NCBI RefSeq assembly: GCF_000499845.2
Contig: NC_023751.2
Span: 37,685,309 to 37,749,308, forward strand
DNA: 64,000 bases
DNA from: Phaseolus vulgaris
Lineage: Eukaryota > Streptophyta > Magnoliopsida > Fabales > Fabaceae
Reading direction: 5' to 3'
In this document: piece after piece, positions 48,641-58,974 of the stretch
Position numbering within the stretch: position 1 is the stretch's first letter
Layout of the letters: every line of letters starts with the position of its first letter
Notes under the pieces: model-generated
Told to the model about the DNA's origin: nothing
The model's database searches: none
Seen by the model: the letters and a program-made list of their open reading frames with translations, nothing else
Program-made: the position numbers and the translations under genes

Positions 48641-49080
48641 TATGTACCACATATACGGATATGGATACTGACACGATACGGACGGACATGGAGATACGTA
48701 TAATTTTTAAAATATAGAACACGGGAACACATATCTATATATTATATAATTTTGAATTATATAAATTGAAAATAAATATTTATGTGCCAAAATATATTTC
48801 AGATTCTTTTGAAAAAAGGAAGATATTTTTTATGACTGATTCAAAAGAATTTGTTCCTTATTTTTATAATCATAATAAAAATTTATACAATAAATTTGCG
48901 GTTTTAGAAAATTATTGTATTTATATCTTTTAAAATTGTGTTAAAATTGTGCTATAGAATTTTTAAAAATCCAACAAATATTTTTTTTAAATTGAACACT
49001 TCACCGATAAGTGTTGTAGGAGTGTCGACACAAATACATGTATCCAACACGGATACACCATTTAAGAGAAGTGTCTAAAC
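48640..49080 (-). repeat. Dispersed repeat, inverted copy (pairs with 41088-41600)
   Basis: AACTTGTTCCTT-type words and AATCATAATAAAAATTTATA, TTCACCGATAAGTGTT and ATGTATCCAACACGGATAC mirror the 41-kb copy. This copy lacks the LINE tail. Confidence 0.7.
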
Positions 49081-49394
49081 CTCATAAGTCTTAATGCAAA
49101 GTGTCTGAACCTCGTATATTGTAATGCAAGCTGACACACAAATTGCAATGGACCTTTACAAATTATATAACACTTCTTAATGGATATATATATTCTTCAC
49201 CTTAATGACTAACTTTATTAATTGTAGATAAATTTTAAATATTTATTTATTAATTTTATTATTGGATTTATTAGAAGGGATGTATAATCATCTGACTATA
49301 ATTATATTATATTTTTTAATGTTACATAAATCAACGCTAAAATCATTCAGATATATTTTCCAACAACTTCACCTTCAAGCACAACTTCTTCTGA

Positions 49395-49580
49395 CACCAA
49401 CGGCTTCTGGTTCAGATTAGAGATATATAATATTTTATGAAACTCCTATTGTCCAGCTTCTTATAAAATGTCATGTCATCATAACTTTGCATAAACCAGA
49501 AAAGAATTTGATTCTTTGCGAGAATCTGTACATTTGGCTTAATTAGTAGATAATGTTAAGGCAATCCAATAACAAAAAAC
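49395..49580 (+). promoter_or_regulatory. Orphan copy of the promoter of the 100-aa gene
   Basis: CATAACTTTGCATAAACCAG with AAAAGAATTTGATTC at 49480-49515 is almost identical to 55272-55308. The copy continues with weaker similarity (TTAGTAGATAATGTTAAGGC versus TTAGAAGGTAACCCTAAGGC). Where the functional copy has TATATATA, this copy reads GTACATTT. No matching open frame follows. Confidence 0.6.
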
Positions 49581-50505
49581 TAAGAATATTTGTTTGCATC
49601 TATACTTTTATTCATTACACATTATAACTCATGAAATATTGTAAAAATACATAATTAATATAACACTCATTATACATGGAATAATGAACATTTATTTGAG
49701 CATCACAATAGTTTTTTTAGACACACTCTCGATTAAGAGTAAAAGTTTAAGAATTAAAAACGAAGGAAGGTAGAAGCAAAAGACATCAAAAAAAGAAGAA
49801 GTTAATTGTTCAATCAGTTACGTATACAAAAATATTTATTTATATTTTCTCGTACACATAAACAAAGGACTTCTCTATTTTTTTTTTCTCAAACTGCTAC
49901 TTAATAATTAGAAGTTAGTTGGAAACAATGAAAACATTTTTTCATATTAAAAAACCAAATAATATATTCTTTTTATCATCAATAAATAAATTAAATAAAC
50001 AAAGATATTTATGAATTCTTTTTAGCATTTAACGTTGTTTCATACATTAATAAGTAAAAGTTGACATAAATTAATTAATAATATCAAAATTTTGCATTAA
50101 TAAGTAAAAGTTCATATAAATTAATTAATAATATAAAATTTTTACACCATACATATAATGAATTATAAAATTATTACTACAAATTTATTAGTATTGACGT
50201 TTGAATATCGATTTATGTTACGTTAACTTTTAATGATCGATTCTAAGTAAAGTTAAAGTTGAAATTTATCAGTGGTGCAACAAATATATTTTCCTTTCAA
50301 TAAAAAAAGTTATTGCACATTGTTACTTTAATAACAAGATATTTTGCTAAACTTCTTTTATTTCTCTATATATACATGTACATTTTTTAAGAAGATCTTC
50401 TTGAATAAAATTTTAAAGTGAACCAAAATATAAAGATCACCTTTCTAATATTTAAATAATCCGAAGAATTAATAAATACACATATACAATAGACGACATA
50501 TTAAA
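49580..50505. other. Gene-free AT-rich stretch
   Basis: Contains a tandem pair of CATTAATAAGTAAAAGTT...ATAAATTAATTAATAAT units (about 50045-50145). No gene. Confidence 0.45.
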
Positions 50506-50509
50506 GGAT

Positions 50510-50878
50510 CACCAAGAAAATCATGAAATAGAAATCAATTTTGGAGACAAAAAATAATTAGTTGTTATAGTGACTAAATTAGAAACCATCTTAGAAATTA
50601 ACAAAAAAATTAGTTTCTATTATTTTTAAATAATTTTTAAATTGATATTTAATTAGTTACAAGGTTTTAACTACCAATCATTCAAATTCTAAATTTGGTA
50701 GCAAAAACTTTGGTAGTTAATTAGATACCAATTTATAAATCATTTAACAATCATATAAACTAATTTATAAACCAAAAGTTTTTTTTAGTTTCTAAAATTG
50801 TCTCTAATTTAATCACTATAACAACTAATTATTTTTTATTTCTAAAATTGATTTCAATTTCATGATTTTGTTGTAGTG
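50510..50878. mobile_element. CACTA-type MITE copy 7 (inside the antisense ORF)
   Basis: CACCAAGAAAATCATGAAAT to CATGATTTTGTTGTAGTG, with GAT duplicated at 50507-50509 and 50879-50881. It truncates the end of the retrotransposon antisense ORF. Confidence 0.85.
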
Positions 50879-53518
50879 GATTCTTTCTCGGTTGTCAGCC
50901 CGACTTTTTCTTTCATAAGGTTGTCCCGTTCGACCATCACCTAGCGTGGCCTTTAGGGCCTCTTGTTCTTCACAAGCCAGCCGATTCTCCCTCTGCCTCT
51001 GCTCTTGGCATTTGTCAGCAGCCTCCAAGGCATTTTTCAAGGAGAGGGTCGATTCGTTAAGCTGGGGTTTCAGTTTGGGAATCACGACCGACTCAGCCCT
51101 CTTGAGTTCGTCACCAATAGCCCGACTTACCACTACCGCCCGGCACTGGAGTTCCACCATCTCTTCAATCAAATCTAGAGTGGGAACAACTGCCAAGATA
51201 CCTTCGTCCTCCGGTCGAAGATCAAATTGCATAGTGGGAGCGATCCTCATCCCTAAACCCAACATACTTATTGGCCTACCGGATGAGGTACCCACCTCCG
51301 GTCGTTGCGCCTTTAACGAACGTCCTCTCTTCTTGCTCACGACCGGAGCAACGACAGTGGTCTCGGGCGACACAGTTTCTATAGCGGTCGGTTGAGGCGC
51401 AACCCCAACAACAATAGAGATTTTGCGCTCCTCAGCCTGCCTCTTCAGGCTCTTCATGAACTTGCTCAAACTCAGATCCATCTTGAAAATGATATCTGCA
51501 AAACACATGTAAAATTAAACTACATTAAAAACTAATAGCAGAATGACCGAAAGCAAATAAACTTGTACCATTTAGATCTTCCCATTTCTTGGACGACCCA
51601 TACAAAGCTATCAATTTTCGAGTAGGAAGTCTACATGGCAACTGGTTTACAATCAACAATATTTCTTTGTTGAAAGAGGATAAAGATTTCCAAAATCGGT
51701 TGTCAAGGGGGGTAGGTTTCTCAGTCCAATGGAAAGGGAATTTGGTGGTTCCATCGGCATTATAAAAAAGGTCTCGACCGTCCGGCTCAACGAAAACTTT
51801 AAAATAATATTCCTTAAAATTTTTATAGGAAGTGGTAAAAGCAGCAAAACGTACATTCCCGGGCAGACTGGACAATGACAACCAGCCCACAGGAGTAGTC
51901 GAGTGGGTATTATAATAATACAGGAACGACTCGGGGGTGGGGTTAAGGCCAAATATTTGGCCCAAGATTCGGAAGGCTTGCAAAATTGCTCACGAATTTG
52001 GATGCAACTGGGTAGGTGCGACATTAAGAATCCGAAGGACTCTCATGGTAAAATCGTCGAAGGGAAAAGTTATGTTCAGGTGAGAAAAGAATGTGCTATA
52101 CACAAAGTAAAAGTCGTGCGGCGCATTCTCCCGATCGTGACATACACGATCGGTTACGCCGCAAAAGTCCACGGCCAATGCCTCAGTCGGACAGTCAGAC
52201 TCTAGAAAGTTCTTATTTACAAAAAAGAACTCATCCAAATCATCAGCAGACCTAATTTTAGTAGGAATTTTAAGGACGGACGGATCAATCCAATCATAGC
52301 TTGGGTCGTCCGATGACTGACTTGCACTACCAAAGGTGTTGAACCTTGTGATGTTCAATGTTTTGAAGAATCCAAATCCTTTGAAGGATGTTGAAGCCTC
52401 TGCTTTGCTTGTTGTTGCTGTGTTGGTTTAAGCTTTGTTCTGGGGTAGTTTATATGTTGTAATCCACCCTTGTATTAAATCTCAAGCAATTAGCATCTCA
52501 ATCCTTATCAAAGTAAAATGTTTTTCAAACTAAGTTGAAACAACCGATTGTTTTGTCGAAACAACTGATTGTTTATACTTAGGTGTTTTGAGAAAGATTG
52601 AAAACTGTTTTTGAATGGTTGAAACTATTAAGTACCAAACCAACCGATTGATTCGAGGAAACAACCGATTGTTTGTTTTGGAACCATAACAGAAAAACTG
52701 TTTTGTGTTTGACTGAGCTTTAAATGATTTAACTGAATACGCTCCAGTCATTAAATGCTTTGACCAATCTTTTAAAGCAATTTAAGAGTTTGTTAAGATT
52801 TGATAACAAACTATATCTTTGTATAAATTCAGAAAAACAGATTTAAGAATTAAGAATCTTTTGACAAAGTTTTTCTAAAGAGTTTTTCAAAGTGCTGAGA
52901 TTGCTTAAGAGTTTGCGATTGATCAAGGTGCTGGAATAGGATTCTACTTGTATTGATTTCAGATATTCATCTGTAACAAGTGTAATCTTTGTAATCTGTT
53001 GAACATTTCGTTTCTGTGTTTGCTGAGATTGGTTGTGTGTTCTTGAGGTGTTCAAGATCAGCAATCTTAGTGTTGGCCAAGGAGAGTGTGTTTCTTGAGG
53101 TGTTCAAGGTCATTCTCTTGGTTATTGTGTAAGTGATCAAGTGGTGATTGCTTAGTGGATATCCTCAGGGTTTCTGAGAAGACTGGATGTAGCTCTGGTT
53201 TGGAGTGAACCAGTATAAACAACTGTGTACAATCTCTCTATTTCTAACTCTTTAAATTCAGTTTATTTGTTGTTTGACTGGTGTAAACAACCGATTGTTT
53301 TTCTGGTATTACAGCTTTTGCTTGCTGTTTTGGCTAACTGAATTGCTGAATCAATTGGTTTCTAAGATAAATTCATTCTAGCTTAGAAAAGTTTGCGAAA
53401 ACTCTTTTAAACAATTCACCACCCCCCCCCCTCTAGTTTAAAGCCATCTTTTCTAACAAAAGGAAGTACGAGTCAAGGATGAATCCACACTATAGGAAGA
53501 CTCTACAGAGGATGACAT
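50879..53518 (-). pseudogene. Antisense extra ORF of a Tat-lineage Ty3/gypsy element (gypsy-type 'transposase' domain)
   Basis: A two-exon frame on the minus strand. It starts at an ATG at 53518, is broken at 53458 by a copia solo LTR, resumes in the same frame at 52336, and continues to a donor ATG|GTACAA at 51569/51568. Exon 2 runs from an acceptor TTTTGCAG at 51496 to the MITE at 50878. Recognisable blocks: DDPSYDWIDPSVLKIP, FDDFTMRVLRILNVAPTQLH, PESFLYYYNTHSTTPVGWLS and KKWEDLN. Exon 2 has a coiled-coil-like C-terminal half. This is the Transposase_28-type domain that Tat-lineage elements carry as an extra ORF antisense to gag-pol, and the PPT plus LTR at 53.9 kb lie in the expected opposite orientation. 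It is dead: an in-frame TGA at 51990-51992 stands where Trp is expected. A minus-strand TATAAATA near 53646-53655 could be its promoter. Confidence 0.75.
52337..53458. mobile_element. Copia-type solo LTR with 5-bp target-site duplication
   Basis: 1122 bp, starting TGTTGAACCTTGTGATG and ending TTTCTAACA, flanked by AAAGG at 52332-52336 and 53459-53463. The interior has several CAACCGATTG and CAACTGATTG motifs, plus a C-run (CACCACCCCCCCCC) close to the 3' end. There is no internal domain, so it is a solo LTR left by recombination. Confidence 0.88.
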
Positions 53519-53927
53519 TACTAACCTTGACTAAAGCAAACTCGACGACGAGACTAACTTGTAGTGAACTCGGCACTCGGAGCAGATAGCGCGAAATTCA
53601 GATAGTAGAAGAAGCTTGTAAACCCTTCTACGTGCAAATGAAGTGTTATTTATAGGCAAGGAAGTGAGAGAAAAATTTCCCCATCAATCATCCAGCACCA
53701 TTGGATCAAAGATGATCCAACGGCTAAACCCATCTGGCATTCGAAACGGCACGAAATCCCCACCGTTGAAGTCATTGGATGAAGCAGTATATACTAATAT
53801 GATGGCTCTGCCAAACGTCACGTCTCTGCTACACATTTAATGTGCCAGCTATCAAGCACTGTCTTGAAAGTCTCGTCCATCTTATACGACTCTTCGGCCA
53901 ATCATGTCCTCGAGCCTGGGGGGCAGG

Positions 53928-54366
53928 TGTACCGATCGGCCCCGGACGATCGAATCTATACATTAAAATAATCTAATATAGTAAATATGTGGCAAGGAAA
54001 CGGTTACAACTAGCGTTGAATAAGTTAGAGACACTTCGAGAAGCACTTCCTTAATATCAGGAAGCCACTACACTAAACATAAGGACCACTACGCATGTTT
54101 TTAGTAACCGGTTACCTGGCCCACACGAACCAAAGCCCAAGTCAACCTATAAAAGGAACTTCTGAAAGGGGGAAAGGTACGTTTTCATAATATCAGATAG
54201 ACTAAACTAAACACTAGCACTGACTTGAGCGTCAGAGTGCAATCGCAGGTACCCCGCCGACCGGACGAACGAGCGTAGGAAAGAAGAAGGACTTGGAGAA
54301 TTAGGTAGCTGCTGGCACGAAGACAATTGTGTATCGACGTGGATCAACATTACTCTGACCCTGACA
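53928..54366 (+). mobile_element. Ty3/gypsy (Tat-lineage) LTR
   Basis: Preceded by a polypurine tract (CCTGGGGGGCAGG), it starts TGTACCGATCGGCC. A TATAAAA at 54148-54154 is followed by GGTACGTTTTC and the R/U5 words CACTGACTTGAGCGTCAGAG. The 3' end near CTGACA is uncertain. It is the 3' LTR that goes with the antisense ORF. No matching 5' LTR or pol lies in the window. Confidence 0.7.
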
Positions 54367-54369
54367 TCC

Positions 54370-55017
54370 ACACAGATACACAACCCATATAAAAAAGTTA
54401 AAAAATTGTATAAATAAAAAATTAAAACTATAAACATACATATGCTACCAGCAATAAGCATATGTATTTTCCAAATATGGGTAGCAGCAATAGGACCTAA
54501 TACTCGAATTATAAATCAAGTCTCCGGTCCCAAAATTGTTCTTTGTCCTATAAAAAAAATTATCTTCCTAATTTTCCTCAACAAATTTCTGTAAGTATTA
54601 TTACTATTGTTACAACTTGTATTCAACAAAGTAATTTTGCTGCAATATCTATAAATATGCTCCATTCAAAGCATGGTTATGTTCACCAAATACTCTTATT
54701 TTCTTCAGTATTTTGTAGATAAGAGACATATCATAAGTATCAAATTGTGTGTTGGATTTATATAATCGAAGATTTTCTAGTTTTCAACTTCTTTTTTTAT
54801 CAGAAAAATGAAAAAATTAAATTAAGATATTTCAAGATTATACAAAGCCAACCATAGAGAATTCTCAAAAATTGAGAATAGTATCTGAGAATTTTTTTTT
54901 ATCAATAAATAATAAATTAAAATTAATAAGAATATTTCAGAGATGAATATAAAAAAACAACCGACAAACATAAACAATCCCCAATTCAATTCAAACTAGA
55001 AATATATTATAAGTACT

Positions 55018-55065
<48 letters not shown>

Positions 55066-55270
55066 CTTTTGATCCATAAAAAAAAAAAAAAGATTTTAAA
55101 CTTTTTATTGTATTTATCCTAATTAAAGTTAGTCTATCCAATAGTTTGAAACAAACAATCTAAAGACAAGTTGCAAAAGGAGTAGAATTCGAAATGGATA
55201 TATTCTCTTTGCAACACTTGATATTAATGGATATATTCTCCATCTAGTTGAGGCACAAATTGCTAAAATG
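54370..55270. other. Gene-free stretch with two LINE tails and a microsatellite
   Basis: Reversed LINE-like tails lie at about 54791-54850 (TTTTTTTATCAGAAAAATGA) and 54891-54950 (TTTTTTTTTATCAATAAATA). An (AT)n run lies at 55025-55062. A direct repeat AATGGATATATTCTC occurs at about 55192 and 55228. Confidence 0.5.
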
Positions 55271-55327
55271 TGATATTACCATAACTTTGCATAAACCAGA
55301 AAAGAATTGGATTCCTCTGCTTGCATG

Positions 55328-55335
55328 TATATATA
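55328..55335 (+). promoter_or_regulatory. TATA box of the 100-aa gene
   Basis: TATATATA lies 76 bp before the ATG, directly downstream of the motif block shared with the orphan copy at 49.5 kb. Confidence 0.5.
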
Positions 55336-55410
55336 CTTGGGTGAGTTAGAAGGTAACCCTAAGGCCATTCACAAAACAAGTTGAGTTGCAGAGAGAAGAT
55401 CATCATCAGA

Positions 55411-55713
55411 ATGGGAGACTTGATGCAGAGAATCATGGAACTGATTCAGGCTGAGCAAGCAGGGAAAGGCTCATCAAACAATGGTACTTCAAACGCCTTC
55501 AACAACCATGGCAGTGGCCCCCAGGACTTCAAGGGTGCAACCATCAACAGTGGCCAAAATGCTGGGAATCGTAACAGGATTAACCACTCTGAGCACTTCG
55601 ATGAACAGGTTTTCAATAATTCTGGTACTTTCAACGGTAACGGTAACGGTGGCACTATCAAGGGTGGCTTCAATGCCTCAAAAAACAACCACTATGTTCC
55701 ACGTTATTACTAG
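55411..55713 (+). CDS. Small Asn/Gly-rich protein of unknown function (100 aa)
   Basis: A single open frame from the first ATG after the TATA box. It starts MGDLMQRIMELIQAEQ, an amphipathic helix of about 16 residues. A low-complexity Asn/Gly/Ser region follows (NNGTSNAFNNHGSGPQDFKG, then GTFNGNGNGGTIKGGFNASK), ending NNHYVPRYY. There is no signal peptide and no cysteine. The composition is not what random AT-rich DNA gives, and repeated FN/IN-x-G motifs suggest a short repeat fold or a disordered segment. It faintly recalls the GYTxGxLN C-terminus of the three Met-Gly-Thr proteins, but not enough to claim homology. Similar small Asn/Gly-rich proteins may exist in legumes; I cannot name a family. 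A partial promoter copy lies at 49.5 kb. Confidence 0.65.
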   Translation: MGDLMQRIMELIQAEQAGKGSSNNGTSNAFNNHGSGPQDFKGATINSGQNAGNRNRINHSEHFDEQVFNNSGTFNGNGNGGTIKGGFNASKNNHYVPRYY

Positions 55714-55719
55714 TTATTT

Positions 55720-57520
55720 TATCTGTGTTTGATAAAAGGGGCAACATGCATGATCTACTACATGTTCATGTTCTGTTGTGTTATAAACCCTAAACCCATA
55801 AATAATGTAGAGTTATCACTCTTATGGTCTATTTAATATATCTATTATCTTAATCCCAATATATATCTTCTTCTTCTTCTTTACATGCTTTCAATTTCGG
55901 ATTCAGAATATTAGGTTTCTATTATTCAGTTTACAGAATAAATTCATCTGTTGAAAATTCTCTTATAATGATTATTTTTTAACACACTCTATTTTTAAAA
56001 GTGTATAAATTGGCAAGAGCTTGAAAACCAACTTAAAGACTCGATTAATTAAGTTAAAATGATTTTAAGAAAATTTAATAAAACTAAGATTAAATAGAAA
56101 TTGTAAATTACTGCAGATTAATATATTATGAAACAAATAAAAGTAAAACTTGCAATACCCCGAAAAACATCTAACTATTTAAATACATGTTCTACTTATT
56201 TCTATACAAACTTAGAGTTTTGCAAAATATTTCTATTACAAGATTATGACTTATAGAAATACAAATATTTACATATTCGTAGTTCAGAATAAAACTCTGA
56301 AACCTTTAAGACTCTCCTGTACCTGTATGATCATCTGCTCGTGTACATAGTACCGTCATCGCAATTCAAACACAACACGAAAAACAAGAGTAAGCTAGTG
56401 AAAATAAAATTTTATAATATACGTAATTAAATTAAAAGAGAAAATCAAATTACATGATCAATTTCTCAATTATTCAATTTTCTTCAAATTCTAACATAAA
56501 ACAATCACATAAATCTCACGTGGATCTACACATCCAGAATATTCAACAAACCACATCTTCTGGAAGAATCGTATTAAGTAAGTCCTACCAGAGACTAACA
56601 CCTGATCCAAAGATTACCAGCGAATCCAATAGAAAGGATCAGGGTAAGTTCAATACAACTCAAGTTGTGCATTTCATATGTCACGGTGTGCATGAACCCC
56701 CATCAGACTACCTGATATCTTAGTCTATGTGACTTAGATCATCAGTGAAGCTCAGATATCTTTGTTACCATATAGGCATCAATACTTAATACACAGCAAA
56801 CATCAGTCCATACATTATCCCAAATGTATGAATTCAATTCCACATCATTTCATCATACAATATCATTCCAAACACGATCCACAACATTCAAAAGCGTAAT
56901 TAACATAAAAAAACAACATTGAATATTAAACCATCAAAATCTAATATGTTTACAAATTTAAATAATATATAAACAAACAACACAATATATAAACACACAA
57001 CATCCCTGCAAGAGAAATTGAATATTGGGACCACGTCCCTTCCTTATTCAGATCTTCTATCCTAGGGTGCTATTAAAAATTAAATTTAGTTTCTCTTACC
57101 ATAATTGTTTGCTTTCCAAGCAACTTCTAGAATTTTTATTCCTCACAGTCTGGATAAGCTTCAAGATTTATGGGCCTAATGCAAGTTATCCAAATAGAAT
57201 AAAAATTCAGTATATAATAGAATAAGTTGAGAAGATTAAACTTCTTAACTGACCCCACCAAGATTGATGACTAAATTCTAAGGAAAAATATATAACAAAA
57301 GATTTTTAGAGTAAAAATGAATTTACTCTGTTTGAAAATCTGATCGGATAGAAATTTTCCTTAACTCGCCAGCGTTCCGATCAGATTCTAAAATAGATGA
57401 AGATTGAGAGAGAAAATTAAGAGAGAAGGGAGAAATCTAGAGAGAAATGGAGATAAGGAAGAAAGAAAAGAAAGAAACCGTGTGTGATGTCTCTGTGTTT
57501 GTGTTTAAAAAAACGCTGTT
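55720..57520. other. Gene-free stretch, probably old retroelement sequence
   Basis: From about 56150 the words AATACCCCGAAAAACAT, CTGCTCGTGTACATAGTACC, AACAAGAGTAAGCTAGTG and GTCACGGTGTGCATGAACCC look like the non-coding part of a legume LTR element, but no domain, LTR pair or target duplication is visible. The right end (57400-57520, AGAGAGAA-rich) stops at the right arm of the long inverted repeat. Confidence 0.35.
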
Positions 57521-57523
57521 ACA

Positions 57524-58075
57524 AATATTATTTAATTTTTTTTTCAAATTCTTCTCAACTAATTTGAAGTACATATTCTTTTATTTTTTTAATAAGATTT
57601 TAGGAAATTTTATTGAATTCCTTTATTAATTAGTTTTAGTTTTTTTTTTCAATTTTAACATTGATCCTTACAAATTATTTAATCTCTTTAACAAAACAAC
57701 CATCATTCGTAAATTAATTAAATTAATCTAGCTAGTAAGAAGTTGTCAATTTTGTTAAGTATTGTGAAATATTTTTAGAAAAAATTCCCTTAAACTTTTT
57801 TTACTACTTATACAATCTCGTATGATTGTTAAGGACATGACAGCATAATCATTATTTCTGTTGAAATTTATAAAAGACGTTTTTTAAGGATAAAAAGTTC
57901 TCCTTCCCTACCAAATCATCTACAGTTTTATCATTGCAATTTGTTCAAAAATAAATTATCTCATTTTGAAAATTATATCTACTTTCATTATTCTTTTTCC
58001 TAATTTGCTCTTATGACTTCAATCTTAATGAATCTTGAATACGTGTATCTATTAATTGTTCAACTACCACAAATA
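57524..58075 (-). repeat. Long inverted repeat, right arm (552 bp)
   Basis: Near-identical reverse complement of 47449-48002. It ends CAACTACCACAAATA at 58075. The outer 9-bp flanks (CAATGAGTA before the left arm, AAGAAATAG after the right arm) do not match. Confidence 0.9.
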
Positions 58076-58500
58076 AAGAAATAGGAAGAAGGAATAAAAT
58101 CAAAATACAAAGAGTAGTTGACAATACATAAACTATCATAGATAAAAAAAATTATATAAGAAATCAGAAAAAATATATCTTGAAGAAATTATTAATTTAT
58201 TTACAGAAAATTACCGATTAATTTGTGGTAATCGATAATTTTTAATTATTGATGAATTTTATCGATGATATTAATTTATGCTCAATTACTAAATGATTTT
58301 ATATAGATATGAAAAATAAAAAAAATATATAATATTTTTGTTTATCCGTCAAAATGTGAATTAAGAGTTATATAATAATATTATTAATTAAATTAATAAT
58401 GATATTTATGATAATAAAAATAAAAATAATCTTTAAAAAATTATAATAATTATAATAATTTTCTTAATATTAATAATAATTTATAATAAAATTTATAATA

Positions 58501-58612
58501 AAGTCGTGCCAAATTGGCACGACTTCAAATTGACGTGTCAAAGTCGTGACAATTTGGCACAACTTCTACATATGAAGTCATGGCAAGTTGGCACGACTTG
58601 CCTCATTTTTGT
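58501..58612. repeat. Three AAGTCGTGCC/GGCACGACTT palindromes
   Basis: A perfect 25-base palindrome with an AAATT centre at 58501-58525 is followed by two imperfect copies (about 58540-58566 and 58577-58601) with mismatches at different places. Confidence 0.8.
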
Positions 58613-58974
58613 ATATTTTTTAAACGAATCCCATTTTGGTAATAAAGCAAAAAAAATAATCCCACAATGGTAAAAAAACTCCTAAAATATCCCTTTTAAT
58701 TTCATTTAATTCTTTACTTATAAAAAATAATATTTTTTTATGACTAAATCCTCAATATATACACAATCATGAAAAGATTTAGTTCTATGATTGTTGTTTT
58801 AGACATCCTTCATTTCTTGTTATAAAAACTTTTATTTCCCTTTTTTTTTAAGGAATTGAATTCAAATATGCAAAATCTTTATTGTGAGGTTTGTGAATTG
58901 ACAAACATGTTATGTTATGTTTTCTCCTACTTAAAATAAAATAAGTTTTCCTACTTAAAATAAAATAAGTTCTA

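Noticed and set aside
47449..58075. A Mutator-type transposon bounded by 553-bp terminal inverted repeats
   Set aside because: The 9-bp outer flanks differ and no transposase lies between. Kept only as an inverted repeat pair.
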